Positions 30,601 through 41,696 of a stretch of 45,657 nt of DNA are shown here, one piece after another. Source of the DNA: Bacteroidales bacterium (lineage in GTDB: Bacteria; Bacteroidota; Bacteroidia; Bacteroidales; Lentimicrobiaceae); the NCBI GenBank assembly GCA_016709025.1, contig JADJEQ010000020.1:1-45657 (forward strand). Reading direction: 5' to 3'. The position numbers were made by a program, and so were the translations under genes. Under the pieces are notes generated by a model, which saw only the letters and a program-made list of their open reading frames with translations, was not told the DNA's origin and did not search any database. The first letter of the stretch is position 1; each line of letters opens with the position of its first letter.

Positions 30601-32570
30601 CCATGGCAGTTCATCACTATTCCTTGCAGTAATTGGCTGGTTCTCAAAGTAACCTGCTATTATATTTCGGAACTTATTAATTACATTTATGTCTTGTAAA
30701 TATATTTTTTCAACAGCAGTTTTAAAATAATCGTGGGCAAAGTTTAATATTCCTCCCCTTTCAACAAGACTTTCTTCTAAAGCCGCTCGCAATGGAGACC
30801 AAACTGCTTGAGGCAATTGAGTTAAATTTCCCTGGCCCAAAAGCTCAAGCAATTCGTTTTCGGTTAAACCTCTCCCGTGCAGCCCATATAAAACTAAGTG
30901 TATCTTTCACAAGATCTTTTCTGTCTCTATCATAATCCTTCATGTACCTAAATATAACTTTTTGTAAAAGTGCTGGTATATTTTCGGCGGATAAATATTC
31001 ATTCAGTTTTTCATCAAGTTTTTCATGCGTTCCTGTTACTTTCAGTTCATCCAATAATATTTTAAGAATAATGGATTTGAAGTTTGTGGAGAGTGTAAAA
31101 TTCTTAACAATCTTTGTTCATTAAGTTTCTTTCCAAACCTATTTAGGTAAAGGTTTATCATCTTCTTTTTTCTTCTTCTAAAAGAGGGTCAATTTTCCAG
31201 AATTTCCATATTTCTTCTTACTATTGAATCATAAGTATCACCAATCAATGTAAGAAGTAATCAGTTTCAAATTACTGTTAAATGGTTCTGTTGGCAGCCA
31301 TCCCAAAACACGAGAGTGGTCTTTATCCTCAAGCTGGTTTAATGCATCGAGAATAATAATAAACCTTATACCCTTGCGTTCCGCACTCAACCTTGCTTTA
31401 GACAGCCATAAATAAAAATCTCTTCTTGCCTCTTCATCATTTTTTGGTAAATCAAATGAATCCTCTGTCCATTTCTTTATTTCTTTTATTAATCTAAAAA
31501 TTATTTTCATATAGTCAGAACTATCGGAAGTTCCTCCAATGAAATGCTCAAAAATAAAATCATCCGGATGAGATTTTTTCCAGTGTTCAACCCAGTTAGC
31601 GATCAAAGCAGATTTACCAATTCCGGAATCCCAAAAAAGCACAACAGGCTTTCCATCACTATTGCAGTAGTTATCCAAAATTTCATAATATGTTGGACGA
31701 CCTATATAAGTTCTTCTTCTTATTTCGGCAAATGCTTCGTGATCGCGTGCTTCGCACGTTAACGGATCGGGAATGTTTTCTAGAGTAAATTGTTTGCCTA
31801 TTGCAGTCTTTAAATGCTCTAATACTACTGGTGCAAGTGATTGTGGGTTGGTATAGGTCTCAACTAATGGTATATTTTTTATTTTACATATTGTACGAAT
31901 AACATTTTTAAGCATTGTTTGTTTATTAGCTGATTCAGAATCCTCAGAAAGAAAGTCTGCTTTGTTCTCCTTAGGAATTTGATATATAAATTTGGGATCT
32001 CTGAAATAAAAGAAAGCTCTACCCGCCATTTCGGGGTTATTCAAAACACCGTGGAGAATTTCAAGTTCTGTTACACTTTTGCCATGTAAATCTTTTAGCC
32101 ATGGCTGTTCTTCTTTCAAGTCTGCAGTGAATGATTCATCTTCAGGTATCCAGCCATATCTTTCTCCTAGCAACCCAATAAAGAAAGGTCTGCAAGCTCG
32201 TATTTCATCCAAGCATAGTTTTAATGTTTCTTTTCGTGTGCTTTGCTCTTCGGATATTCCCCATCGTAAGTCAACTTCAACAAGTTCAACTTGTCTTTCT
32301 CTGCAAAAGCGGCGAAGCTCAGGCCAACAATGCGTCATAAGGGCATTGCGATCATCAACCATATCTCGGAAGGTAGATGAAATAAAGATTCGGATCAATC
32401 GTCTATCAGATGCTTGTTTATTAACTTCTGAGTTCGAAGTTGAAGCGATTTCCTGGGAAATATTATATTCGCTTTTTTTCCTTTACAATCTTCTGTATTT
32501 GTATTTTTTCCGGTGAAACAGGGTTCAATTGGATTGGTTTTTTGTTAAAAAAGTCATTAAGAATGCTCAT
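27634..32570 (-). CDS. DUF4062 - NACHT-like NTPase - TPR protein (STAND), multiply frameshifted
   Basis: One ~1640-residue gene is spread over at least six frames. The start MSILNDFFNKKPIQLNPVSP at 32570 joins after an indel near 32465 to ASDRRLIRIFISSTFRDMVD, the DUF4062 domain, which continues DLRWGISEEQSTRKETLKLC. The NTPase has P-loop WDSGIGKSALIANW (Trp where Gly is normal) and Walker B IRFIIILDALNQLED, then a winged-helix part near 30850-31100. The C-terminal ~900 residues are kinesin-light-chain-type TPRs of ~42 residues, such as LNNLGTVLHMLGRSNEAESL and INNLALIYKQTNRISEAESM. STAND proteins of this type sense a trigger and assemble. Indels fall near 31240, 31060, 30850, 30320, 29340-29200 and 28870. 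Whether it is intact in the cell is uncertain. Confidence 0.78.
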
Positions 32571-32642
32571 GTTTATGTTTTTTTAGTTAAATAATATCTG
32601 CGAATAAATTATTAATCAGATTATTAAGATGATCAATGGTCT

Positions 32643-32933
32643 TTAGAATAATAGGATTTCTTTTGGCAAGTAGCATATTATCAATTCCTCACCAAACTTA
32701 ATCTCATTCTTATCGAACCACACATCATGTCCACGTTTTTCGAGGTCGGTTTTTATCAGACGGACGAGATCCTCGTTGTGATCGTGGCCATAGGAAAGGA
32801 AGATTCGGAGTGGAGAAATTGAAGCTTCTATAGTAAACTCATATTCACAATCCTCACAAAAGTGAATCCCTCGTTTCTTGCTGAAAACTATGTTTTCTGA
32901 AGAGCATTTAGGACAATGTATAGTTTCGTTCAT
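32643..32933 (-). pseudogene. Truncated zinc-ribbon - TIR protein (copy 1)
   Basis: The 96-residue frame starts MNETIHCPKCSSEN, with CPKC and CEDC forming a four-cysteine ribbon. A TIR-like start follows: LRIFLSYGHDHNEDLVRLIK, then KRGHDVWFDKNEIKFGEE. The TIR domain normally runs ~100 residues further, but here the frame changes to unrelated residues and stops at 32643. A different frame stays open from the break (DNMLLAKRNPIILKTID) almost to the next gene. It appears to be a stub left by a deletion. The start at 32933 is preferred because the ribbon follows directly. It lies ~70 bases before the DUF4062 gene. Confidence 0.7.
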
Positions 32934-32989
32934 ATTGATTAGTAATCTTTTTATAACCTTAGAATTTGTAAATCTCATTTGGTTGAAAA

Positions 32990-33109
32990 AACAATTTAAC
33001 GGTTCTTTGGCAAATTTCAGATAAACGGTTTCAATCTGGTTTTTGAGTTCGGTAACCGGTAGTAAAGATTGTCATATCGGGAGCAGGAGATGAAGAGTTC
33101 GTAGGGCAT
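32990..33109 (-). pseudogene. Stub of another TIR protein (MPYELFIS type)
   Basis: On the minus strand, ATG at 33109 starts MPYELFISCSRYDN, and after one indel PVTELKNQIETVYLKFAKEP and LNCFFNQ. This is the opening of TIR domains of the FISYSRxDN class. It then runs into the zinc-ribbon TIR stub without completing the domain. A run of 16 T on the plus strand (33112-33127) immediately precedes the ATG. Confidence 0.55.
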
Positions 33110-33140
33110 AATTTTTTTTTTTTTTTTACATTTATAACGG

Positions 33141-36100
33141 TTATGTTTGGCTCTTTTGAGGAAAATTATCAAGAATCTCAATTTTAGCAGGATCATTTAT
33201 AACCTTAATTAGCGCCTCTAGTAACTTACAAGTGTCGATTGACAACTTCTGATATAGATAAACCAAGAAATACTGAACATCCCACTTTATAACAATATCG
33301 GAATAGACATTTAAAGGGGAACCTCTCAAAAAAACCTTCAGGTTTTGCAAGAATTCATCACTATCCTGTTTCAGTAAGCATAGCAAAACATATTGTAAAA
33401 ACATAACCCTGATCCGGGTCACATCGTGCTTATCAACTAACAGTTGCGAAGCCCTGCAAAGGTTTGATGAAGCTTCTTCAAGCTTTTCCTTCATAATAAG
33501 CACGATGCTTAGGTTCATCAAACGGTGCGGTATCTTTGGATTACTTTCTTCACGTTCTTTTTCATCAATTTCCAGAGCTTCCCTAGAACATTGTTCAGCG
33601 ATATCAATCAAACCACACTGCCGTAGCCCAAGTGAACAGTTATTAAGGGCGACCGCATACTGTTCATAGCTTCCGACTGAGAATCGATCTTTATATCTCT
33701 CATTATAAGCATATTATAACGAAGTTTCCAGTACGATCTTGTGGATTTCCACAATTCAGTTGCATTTTCGTATTTACCTAAAGCAAACTTCGTTTGGGCA
33801 AGATTATAAATTGCATTCAGTGTATGTGTATCTTCAATTCCAAAGCGTTTCATGCTATCGTCAACGATTTCCTGTTGCAGTGTTTCTGCATCTTGAAAAT
33901 GATCTTTGTCAATCAGAATATCTGCCAGCATAGTGATGGCTGCTAAAGTATCCGGGTGGGCAGGTTCGAGGTTTTGCCGTTTCTTTTCAATATTCTCGCG
34001 AACCATTTCTTCTCCAGCGGCTGATAAACCTTGCCGAAGTAGCACACTGGCGAGAGACATTTCGGCCATGAGTGTTCTCCAGTGGAAAGGTCCATTGACC
34101 TTTGTATGTGTCGCCAATGCCTGCTTTAAAAGATCTTTTGCCTCAAGTATATTTTTCGAGATTAAATGACTTCCCAGATTGTGCTGTGTCTCGGCTGTTT
34201 CTTCTGTATCTATTCCTTGCATTCGGATACGTTCTTCTAGTGCCTCGCGGAACAACTGTTCCTTCTCATCTTCCCCAACTAAAAGTGCAAGATCATTCTT
34301 AGCAAGAAAAATTTCCGGATCATCTGAGACAAACGTTTGCACTAATCTGAGAACTTCACGCTGTATTGGGACTGCATCTTTATAATTATCTTGTCCCATA
34401 TAATAAAGTGAGAGCATTTTCATTAATTCAATATTCAAGTAATTTTCATCGAGTTTGCTCAAAACCTTCCAAATCGCTTCAGCATGAGAAATTAGTAATC
34501 TCCAATCCATCCATGTTTCAGTCGATATGATTCTTTGGGTGCAAATAAAACTAGAAGTTGCGCAGCGGCAACGATTGATGGGGCTTTAGCTTCATTTGGC
34601 ATCCGATCTTGCATAATTTTCAAAACAACTCGATGTAATCCAACACAAAGCAATACCTTGTTCATCAATTTTTTGTCATAGAATAAGCAATAAGCTCGCT
34701 GAGCGCCTGTTCTGGATCAATTTCTCCAGTTTCAAGTTCGGAAGCTTCAACTGCACGTTTTATGGTTTCAATAACACCAGGAGTCGATACCATAGAGCGT
34801 GGAATTGGATCAGGAGAACCATGACAAGATGCGAAAAAGTGTAACTGCAGCTGGGCTAAGCGCATGAACAGTGGTTTCCCATGTTATTGCAACACTGCGA
34901 GCGTAATGCATCACTGATTCATCGCACCATGCACGAACCTGTTCTTTGCCTTCCTTCCAACGAGCCAAATAGTCGGCTAAGGTGAGTCCTCCATCCCTGT
35001 TTTGGATATAGGCGCCAGCCTGTTCCAATGCCAAAGCTAAACTGCCCAATTCCTTCGCAAGTTCTGAAGCTATTTCTTCATCTTGATTTGTTTTACGCCG
35101 CTCATCCATAGTGCGATCAAGCAAAAAGGTTTTAGCTGCTTCTAATGGTAGTATGTCTAATTCTTGTTTGTTTACTGTTTTACTCCACCAGCTTCTACGT
35201 GAAGTAATAATAACATGTCCGCCTCGTAAATTTGTCAAAAGATTTTGGATTGCATCAACGCTTTCCTTATCATCAGCATTGTCAATTATCAACAGCCAAC
35301 CAGGGTTTTCTGAAAACCATCTCATTGCGGCAGCCATGCGAATGTCTTCTTCTGGACACTTCCATTCTTGAAGGTTTAGAATTGCCGGAGCTGACAGTTC
35401 TGCAATACTGCGACGTAGTTGAGTTGGTGTATCTGCAACGGCGAACAACAAAGCTGAATAATTATCTTGATACTCCCATGCATATTCAATAGCTAATCTG
35501 GTCTTCCCAATTCCACCTAGGCCAAAGATGACCTGGCGTTGAGCGGCATTATTTGTTTGAGTCATTTGATCCTGAAGAAATCTTTTACGGAGATCATGTA
35601 CTGCTTCTGTTCGACCTTTGAAAAGCATTCCAATTGAATCAGGAATACACCATGGTTTGGCAGATAAAGCAGTTAATTTAATATTTTCATTTAATTTGGG
35701 TTTGGTGAGTTCCCTATGCAAACCTGGTATTTCTTCAAGCTTGTCAAAAAGTGATGAAATATCTCTGACAATATCAAATTCGATTCCTTGTTGATCAGCT
35801 AATCCAATTAATCGATTTGGAATGCCTTAGAGGGTAAAGGTTTCATTCCATGTAAGTACAAAGGAATAATTTTTATATGTCTTTGTAATGCCATAGAAAG
35901 CTCATAGGCAAGTATATCATCTTCATGATCGATACGCCTCTGTCCAAATTCATCATAAGTTGTCAGCCATCTGGGTCCTGTTATGGCCAAAACCACCGAT
36001 GCCTTTGACAAAGCCTCATCAATCTCTTCTCTCCAAAGATCACCTGGTTTGATTTATGCCTGTCGAGAAAGACATTCTTTTGACCAAAACATTCAATTAA

Positions 36101-36172
36101 TTTATCAGCAAGTGACAGTGCTAAGTCACTGGCATCCTCTTTACGGTAACTGATAAAAATCATAGAGTACAT
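33141..36172 (-). CDS. TIR - NB-ARC - TPR protein (frameshifted)
   Basis: The ~1000-residue STAND protein is read across about five frames. The TIR domain starts MIFISYRKEDASDLALSLAD and continues FLDRH, then after an indel LWREEIDEALSKASVVLAIT, with Glu residues in the position of the NADase catalytic Glu. The NB-ARC domain has P-loop VIFGLGGIGKTRLAIEYAWE, Walker B WLLIIDNADD, VIITSRR and LGSLALALEQAGAYI. TPRs follow, such as TAETQHNLGSHLISKNILEA and LAAITMLADILIDKDHFQDA. The protein would sense a signal through the TPRs, oligomerise and turn on TIR NADase activity; this is family knowledge. Indels lie near 36060, 35820, 34860, 34600 and 33640. The second ATG (36163) is the better start. Confidence 0.85.
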
Positions 36173-36239
36173 TTTAATTATTATTGAAAATTATAATCTT
36201 ACTTAAGATTGGCTAGTTATTGTAATCATCAAGTTTGCT

Positions 36240-36548
36240 TTATCCGTCATTCAAAAGTAAAGCACTGTTACTGCCTAAAATTCCATCGGTAATAGAGGAC
36301 CTCCATTCATCCCCAAACTTAATCTCATTCTTATCGAACCACAAATCATGTCCTCGTTTTTTGAGATCGGATTTTATCATGTGGACGAGTTCTTCGTTTT
36401 GGTCGTGGCCGTAACTGAGGAAGATGCGGAGTTTGTTGAATTCCTTTTCAGAAAAACTGAAGTCACTATCCAGGCAGGTATAGTTTTTTCGGGCATCAAA
36501 GTATTTGATGTTGGCTGAGCGACAGTCGGGGCAATGGGGAAATCTCAT
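36240..36548 (-). pseudogene. Truncated zinc-ribbon - TIR protein (copy 2)
   Basis: The 102-residue frame is a paralogue of the stub at 32643-32933. It starts MRFPHCPDCRSANIKYFD; the second cysteine pair is degraded (TCLDSD). The TIR start LRIFLSYGHDQNEELVHMIK, KRGHDLWFDKNEIKFGDEWR and SSITDGILGSN is longer than in copy 1, but it still ends (LLLNDG) before the second half of the domain. It lies just upstream of the TIR-NB-ARC-TPR gene, exactly as copy 1 lies before the DUF4062 gene. It may be a decayed gene or a small two-domain protein. Confidence 0.65.
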
Positions 36549-36833
36549 ATTCCGAATTTACGGATTAAATATATGAAGATTTTATCATTTTAATAAATTC
36601 AACTCAATACAAAAATTCAAACAACCAGAGCGGAATTTTAATTTTATAACCGTTTCAATATCATCGCCAGCAATTAATGAATTTTAAAGACTAGCCTGCT
36701 CCGTATTGTTATAAGTGAGCGTCAGATGCCGTTTCGTGCAATATTGTATATGATTATCAAGGCTTGTTTTGTTATTTGTAGGGCAATCTGATAATTGCGA
36801 AATGAATTTGGAAAAGGATTCAAAGATTATCTA

Positions 36834-37290
36834 TTATTCCTGATTAAAGTATTCATCTATCCTCATCTTCAGGTCTTTTCCGGAATTTTCTTCAACCTTC
36901 GCGAACACCATTTCAAGCGTTTCAGGATATTTCTCTTTATAGTAAACAACCAATCTGTTCACTTTTTTTCATTTCGGTTCCGGGATGGAATTTCTGTAAT
37001 ATTGCAGGTAAAAACGCACAGACTGTTGGTTATCATGCCGTTCTCCAACAGGTAATCGTTCCCGGTTGAGTTTTGCCACAACCGGTGGTATGATAACCTT
37101 TATACCCAATTCCCCTGGTAAAATGTGGTGGTTTATCTGTTTCGGCATAATTTGAAATGCCGGTTTTAGCTTCTGATAATGCAATCCTCATGATTTGAGT
37201 GATTTCGTCGTCAGCCGGATTTGCTGATTTTTCTTCTTTACTAGGTTCAATGAAAAGGAGGAAAGGGGAGGCGTCGGTATGGTGATAAAG
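36834..37290 (-). pseudogene. Unrecognised protein fragment with several frame breaks
   Basis: Joined minus-strand frames give HTDASPFLLFIEPSKEEKSA, ITQIMRIALSEAKTGISNYA, GYHTTGCG, NDYLLENGMITNSLCV, YYRNSIPEP and KKVNRLVVYYKEKYPETLEM, ending DEYFNQE with TAA at 36834. The pieces look like real protein of ~150 residues, with indels between nearly every pair. I do not know the family, and no good start codon is visible. The flanks 36549-36833 and 37291-37583 hold no gene; the latter has AT-rich intergenic repeats such as GGTGTCTTGGCGTCTTGG. Confidence 0.45.
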
Positions 37291-37583
37291 TTAAATCTGT
37301 GTCAGATAATATACTTGATTCTAACATTGAGTCCACCCCGAAAACTTTTTTTTGCCACCAAAACACAAAACCACAAAAATCCACCAACTATAGTGTTATA
37401 ATTATCAATATTATACGAATATTGGTGTCTTGGCGTCTTGGTGTCTGATCATCTTTTTTTGATTTTTCGGAGGAGCCTCGACATTGGATTTTAATTTCAA
37501 AAACCGGTTAGTTGATCCTGGTTGTTCAAGGATAGTTACCAGGAATTCATCCAGGATATGAAAGTAAAGTCCCATGTTAATTT

Positions 37584-39859
37584 TTACTCAACCACCGGAT
37601 TGTGCGCGGCATTCAGCGACCACATGGGCCAACCGGTGAAGGCTGGATTACCGGTGTTGTATGAAATCAGTTTCCCTTCCTTTGAACCGGCATAGATCCA
37701 TCCATCGTTGACAACGGCCTGGTATTTCATGGTTGTTTCAAGATCGTAAACTGTTTCAATGGCCCCTTTAACCGGGTCAACTACCAGCACCTTGCCGGAC
37801 CGGGTGGATGCGACGATTTTGTGGTTTACCGCTGCCGGCATAGCTGCAAAATCCTCCGCTTCCATCCCTGTTTTTAATGAAAGATCGATGGTCCATAACG
37901 ACGTATACCTTGCGGGATCATAGCAGGTCAGCGATTTCCGGAGATGGCATATATTCTGCCTTTGAATACAAGCGGTCTGCCATTGCTGTAATTCATCAAC
38001 TCCAGACGGAGTCAGACCTGAGATTTCATTTTCTGAACCGTATTTCATTAAAGGAAATGATCCGGCAGATGCCAGTAAAGCCGTTTTAAATGCTTCTATT
38101 CTAACTTGTCCCCGGGCTTATCAGGGCTTCTTCGTGAGAGATAGACAAATTCACCGGAAATAGTTGGAGGCGAGGTAAATCCTCCATTCTTAACCGGACA
38201 ATGTACCTTCCCGGTTGTATTGTCAAACGGTGCAGGTACCCTTTGGATGTCGTAATATAAACCGAATTCCCATATGCAACCGGCGAGCCCAACGGCTCTG
38301 AATCAATCCGGTTTTGCCAGAGGATGGCCCCTGTTTTTAGCTCAAAACAAATAATCGCATATGGCTTCTCAATCATTTCCGGATTGTCCGTTTCAATGAT
38401 ATATTGATCGAGCTGCGTGGGATATACCACATACACTTTTCCACCGGCTACCGTGGGTGTTGAATTTAAACTTGGCCCCAGCCATTTCGACCAGGCCAGT
38501 TCGCCGGTTCCGGCATCAATCGCGTAGAGTGTGCACGACTCGGTGGTGATAACCAGGAAGTTCTCATCGCACACCGAAGCAGATACACCGTTGTCGCTCG
38601 GTTCCAACCCCCAGTTGAACAGGCTGTTTTGCTTTCAAATGAGTAAACTTCCTGCTGTAATAGCCCCCTCCTGTATAACATCCCCGTTGTCCAGGATAGC
38701 CGGGTAGGGTTTCCTCTTTGCCGGAAAGTTGACCAGGTACCCATGCTTTGTGATTTGCACATTCGATGGATCAAAACCGATCTTTTTAACTTCGACCGGC
38801 ATAAACTCGGTAATAAATCCGTGCTGATCCCGGCGGGCATTTTTGAAGAACTCCCTTATTTTTGCCGTTCCCCTGTAGGTGATGAACGCCTCATTTTCAA
38901 GCATTACCCCTTCCTTCAGCGGGTAATTCAGCGGGAAGATATCCCGCTCATAGGTGAGGTTAATGGAATAATCAAAACCATACGGAAGCAGAAAGTATGC
39001 CTTTCCCTGCTGATCGGTCTTCGCGGCAAACAGTTGGTTTTCCGGCAATATCCAGAAAACATCTTCATCGGGCAATGGCAGGCGTTCGTAATCCTTAACA
39101 GTTACCTCCAGGAAAGCCCTCGAAAAAGTTGCTCTTTTCTCCGGATAAACTCCTGGTAAACCGTGTCGTTTTGGTTTCTTTCTGCAATTTTGGTGGGGTG
39201 ATAAGGAACTTCGGCCGTGAGTGTATATCCGGCAACTGCAGGGATTTTATAGGTTCTGATGTTTTCAGATTCCTGAATGCCCAGGTTATAATCGCCGCTG
39301 ATCAAAACCCGGAAATGGCAGCCCCATCGCCATCGGTTATGGATACCCAGACTTTCAGGTATTTGTCACATACCAACCTGACGACCAGATCTTTTTGTGG
39401 ATGGAGGTCAAGATCCAGAACTTTGATCGTGATATCCGCTTCCGTCGTATTTCCCTGATCGGCGATATTACCGGATTGTTGAACAACCGTATCATAGGGC
39501 TTTTCAGCGAATGCCGCAGGTTTTGAAACGATGATGGTTTTTATCAGCGGTGCGGTCGGCCTTTGGGGTATGTTGATATCGCCCAGAAAGTTTCCTCCGT
39601 AATCCTTAAACGTATATGTGTGACCGGTTTCAACGGGAATTTCCAGTTTCCCGGTTTTATCTGAAAGAATGTCCAATGTCCGGTTGTTGGCCTTGTCGGT
39701 CATACAGATTACAAAGGATGGAACAGCCTGGTTTTGCCCGTCCTTTAGTTTTATATGCAGCATACAGGCCTGGTTGTATTGTTCAGGCTGAGCAACCACC
39801 TGCCAGGAGATAAATAATATCAATCCCGCAAGGATCATTCTGGTAAATTTCATATGCAT
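37584..39859 (-). CDS. Secreted PQQ-type beta-propeller protein with Ig-like repeats
   Basis: The ~755-residue protein is read over four or five frames. An N-terminal signal peptide MKFTRMILAGLILFISWQVV ends at AQ. Several Ig/carboxypeptidase-regulatory-like domains follow, each with a KL-x-(I/V)-P-V-E-type beta pattern (TGKLEIPVETGHTYTFKDYG, AAVAGYTLTAEVPYHP-like segments, GKAYFLLPYGFDYSINLTYE). The C-terminal half is a PQQ-like propeller: CTLYAIDAGTGELAWSKWLG, YAIICFELKTGAILWQNRID, RSGKVLVVDPVKGAIETVYD and WIYAGSKEGKLISYNTGNPA. It is predicted to be exported to the periplasm or surface. Indels are near 39305, 39110, 38640 and 38070. It lies in the TIR/STAND island but shows no conflict-system domain. 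Confidence 0.72.
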
Positions 39860-40087
39860 CTGTTTTGATCTTAACAGAACGGAAATAGTGTTTTGGAATT
39901 GTAAGGGTTGCCTGTTATTCTGAGATATTCTATTCAGAACTCGGTTGTTGGGTTAATAATCGTGTTTTCTATACAATAATTGCTAAATCCATCCTTTATA
40001 TAAGGCGATTTTTAGGTTTTATTCGAGGGGTGTGAAGTATTATAATTATGGTCACGTATTTAAATAAAATGGTTTTATAAAACTCTA

Positions 40088-41687
40088 TTACGGATACCAT
40101 TTATATATAATTCCTGTGTAATCAGTTGCCCAACCTGTTTTCTCATCAAAAAAATATACTGAGTTAATTAAGTTGGACTGAATACCTTTATTTTCTTGAT
40201 TCCATGTTTTGCCTCCATCAGTTGTTTTAGCGATACCAAGATGGGTGCCTGCTATCCAACCAATATCCTTATTCATGAAATAGATTGAACTGATATTAAC
40301 TGAGCTATCAAAAATGAAAATTTGATTCCATGTAATACCTCCATCTTCAGTCTTATAGAATTGACCAGCTTCCCACCAGTCCAACCAACCGAGTCATTGA
40401 TAAAGAAAATTGAATATAACCAACTGACAATTCCAGATGAAATCCAGGAGCTACCCCATCTATTGTTTTTGATAATCCATGGCTGCCAATCTTATATCCA
40501 ATTCTATCATTAATAAAAAATATATTGGTATGTCGAAATGCTTTGTTGGATACATGTATAATTTGCCACGAATTTCCTGCATCAAGAGTTCTTATAATCA
40601 TTCCTTGTCCGTCAGCTACCGCCCATCCTTTGTACTTATCAATAAAAAAAACTGATTTTAAAATTGGACTCCAATTTTGATTTTTATACGAAACCAGGTT
40701 TCTCCCCGTCAGTTGTCTTAAAAAACTTTATCATTAGTTTTAATATTGCTCCTTGTGATTCTCCTCCTACTATCCATCCATTGATTTTATCAATAAAATA
40801 AACATCTCTTAAGGTAGCATCTGAATGTAAATCCTTTTTTATCCATGTATGACCACCATCTGTTGTTTTAAAAGCACAGCCACTATCACTTACAACCCAG
40901 GCAATTTTATCGTTTATAAAGCAGGATGATCGAATCGTTAAATTTAATTTGGCCTGTTCAATCCACCATGATGTCTGTTGTTTTGTATTACGGTTTTTTT
41001 AAATCTTTATCGCCAATAGAATTATTCGAAAGCCGTAAAGGATATAATTTGTCCATTTCATTTTTATAAAGGCTGTTCTGTGCATTGTCAACTATAGTTA
41101 TTTTATCATTTCTGCTATTAAATATGGATTTTTATTGGTGAATTTTTAAATTAAAATACAAAAGGGACAATATTACAGGTATAATAACCCAAATTGTTTT
41201 CGGAAACTTTCTGAGGATAAGCTGTAAGTTATTTTCCAGGTCGGCTTGATAGAAATTTAGAAATAAGTCTTCCAATACTCCGCATCAAACAGGTCATTAT
41301 ATACAGATAGTCTATTATAATCAGGTAAAGTATTAATATTAGTTGGTAGATCTTCTTTCATAGGCATCTGAAAATCTTGTGATAGGATTGGAATGACATT
41401 TTTATCTTTTTCAATTGAATGAGCAATTTCTAGTCTAAGCCACTCATCTTCATTTTACATCGTTTCAAGGCAGTTTGTTGATAAAACGACGATAATATCT
41501 TTGCATTTTCAATTTTTCTAAATAGTTCTTTGTTGAATGGACCACTTTTAAGGTCATCAATATCCATAAAAACAGAATATCCCTTCTCAATCAGAATTTT
41601 TTTATTCTTGATGCAAGATCAATTCCACTATCCCGGCGGTAACTTATATAAAATATCGTATTTGATTAACGAGTTTATTTTTTTCAT
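40088..41687 (-). CDS. TIR - transmembrane - Ycf48-like propeller protein (frameshifted)
   Basis: The ~530-residue protein is reconstructed from many frames. It begins MKKINSLIKYD; a TIR domain then reads IFYISYRRDSGIDLASRIKK, KILIEKGYSVFMDIDDLKSG, ENAKDIIVVLSTNCLE and DEWLRLEIAHSIEKDKNVIP. A linker (DLFDAEYWKTYF, QADLENNLQLILRKF) leads to a transmembrane helix TIWVIIPVILSLLYF. The C-terminal part is a Ycf48/BNR-type propeller with repeated K-T-T-D-G-G-x-T-W units: AFKTTDGGHTWIKKD, FYKTEDGGITWNQIF and IAKTTDGGKTWNQEN, ending YTGIIYKWYP. The layout puts TIR inside and the propeller outside, suggesting an envelope sensor that fires TIR activity. The start is 9 bases after the upstream WD40 gene. 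Joining TIR to propeller depends on correcting about five indels. Confidence 0.6.
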
Positions 41688-41696
41688 GACATGAAA

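Noticed and set aside
36795..37055. Plus-strand 86-residue frame rich in Phe
   Set aside because: It is the complement of the minus-strand fragment ending VVYYKEKYPETLEM, which has far better protein-like composition.
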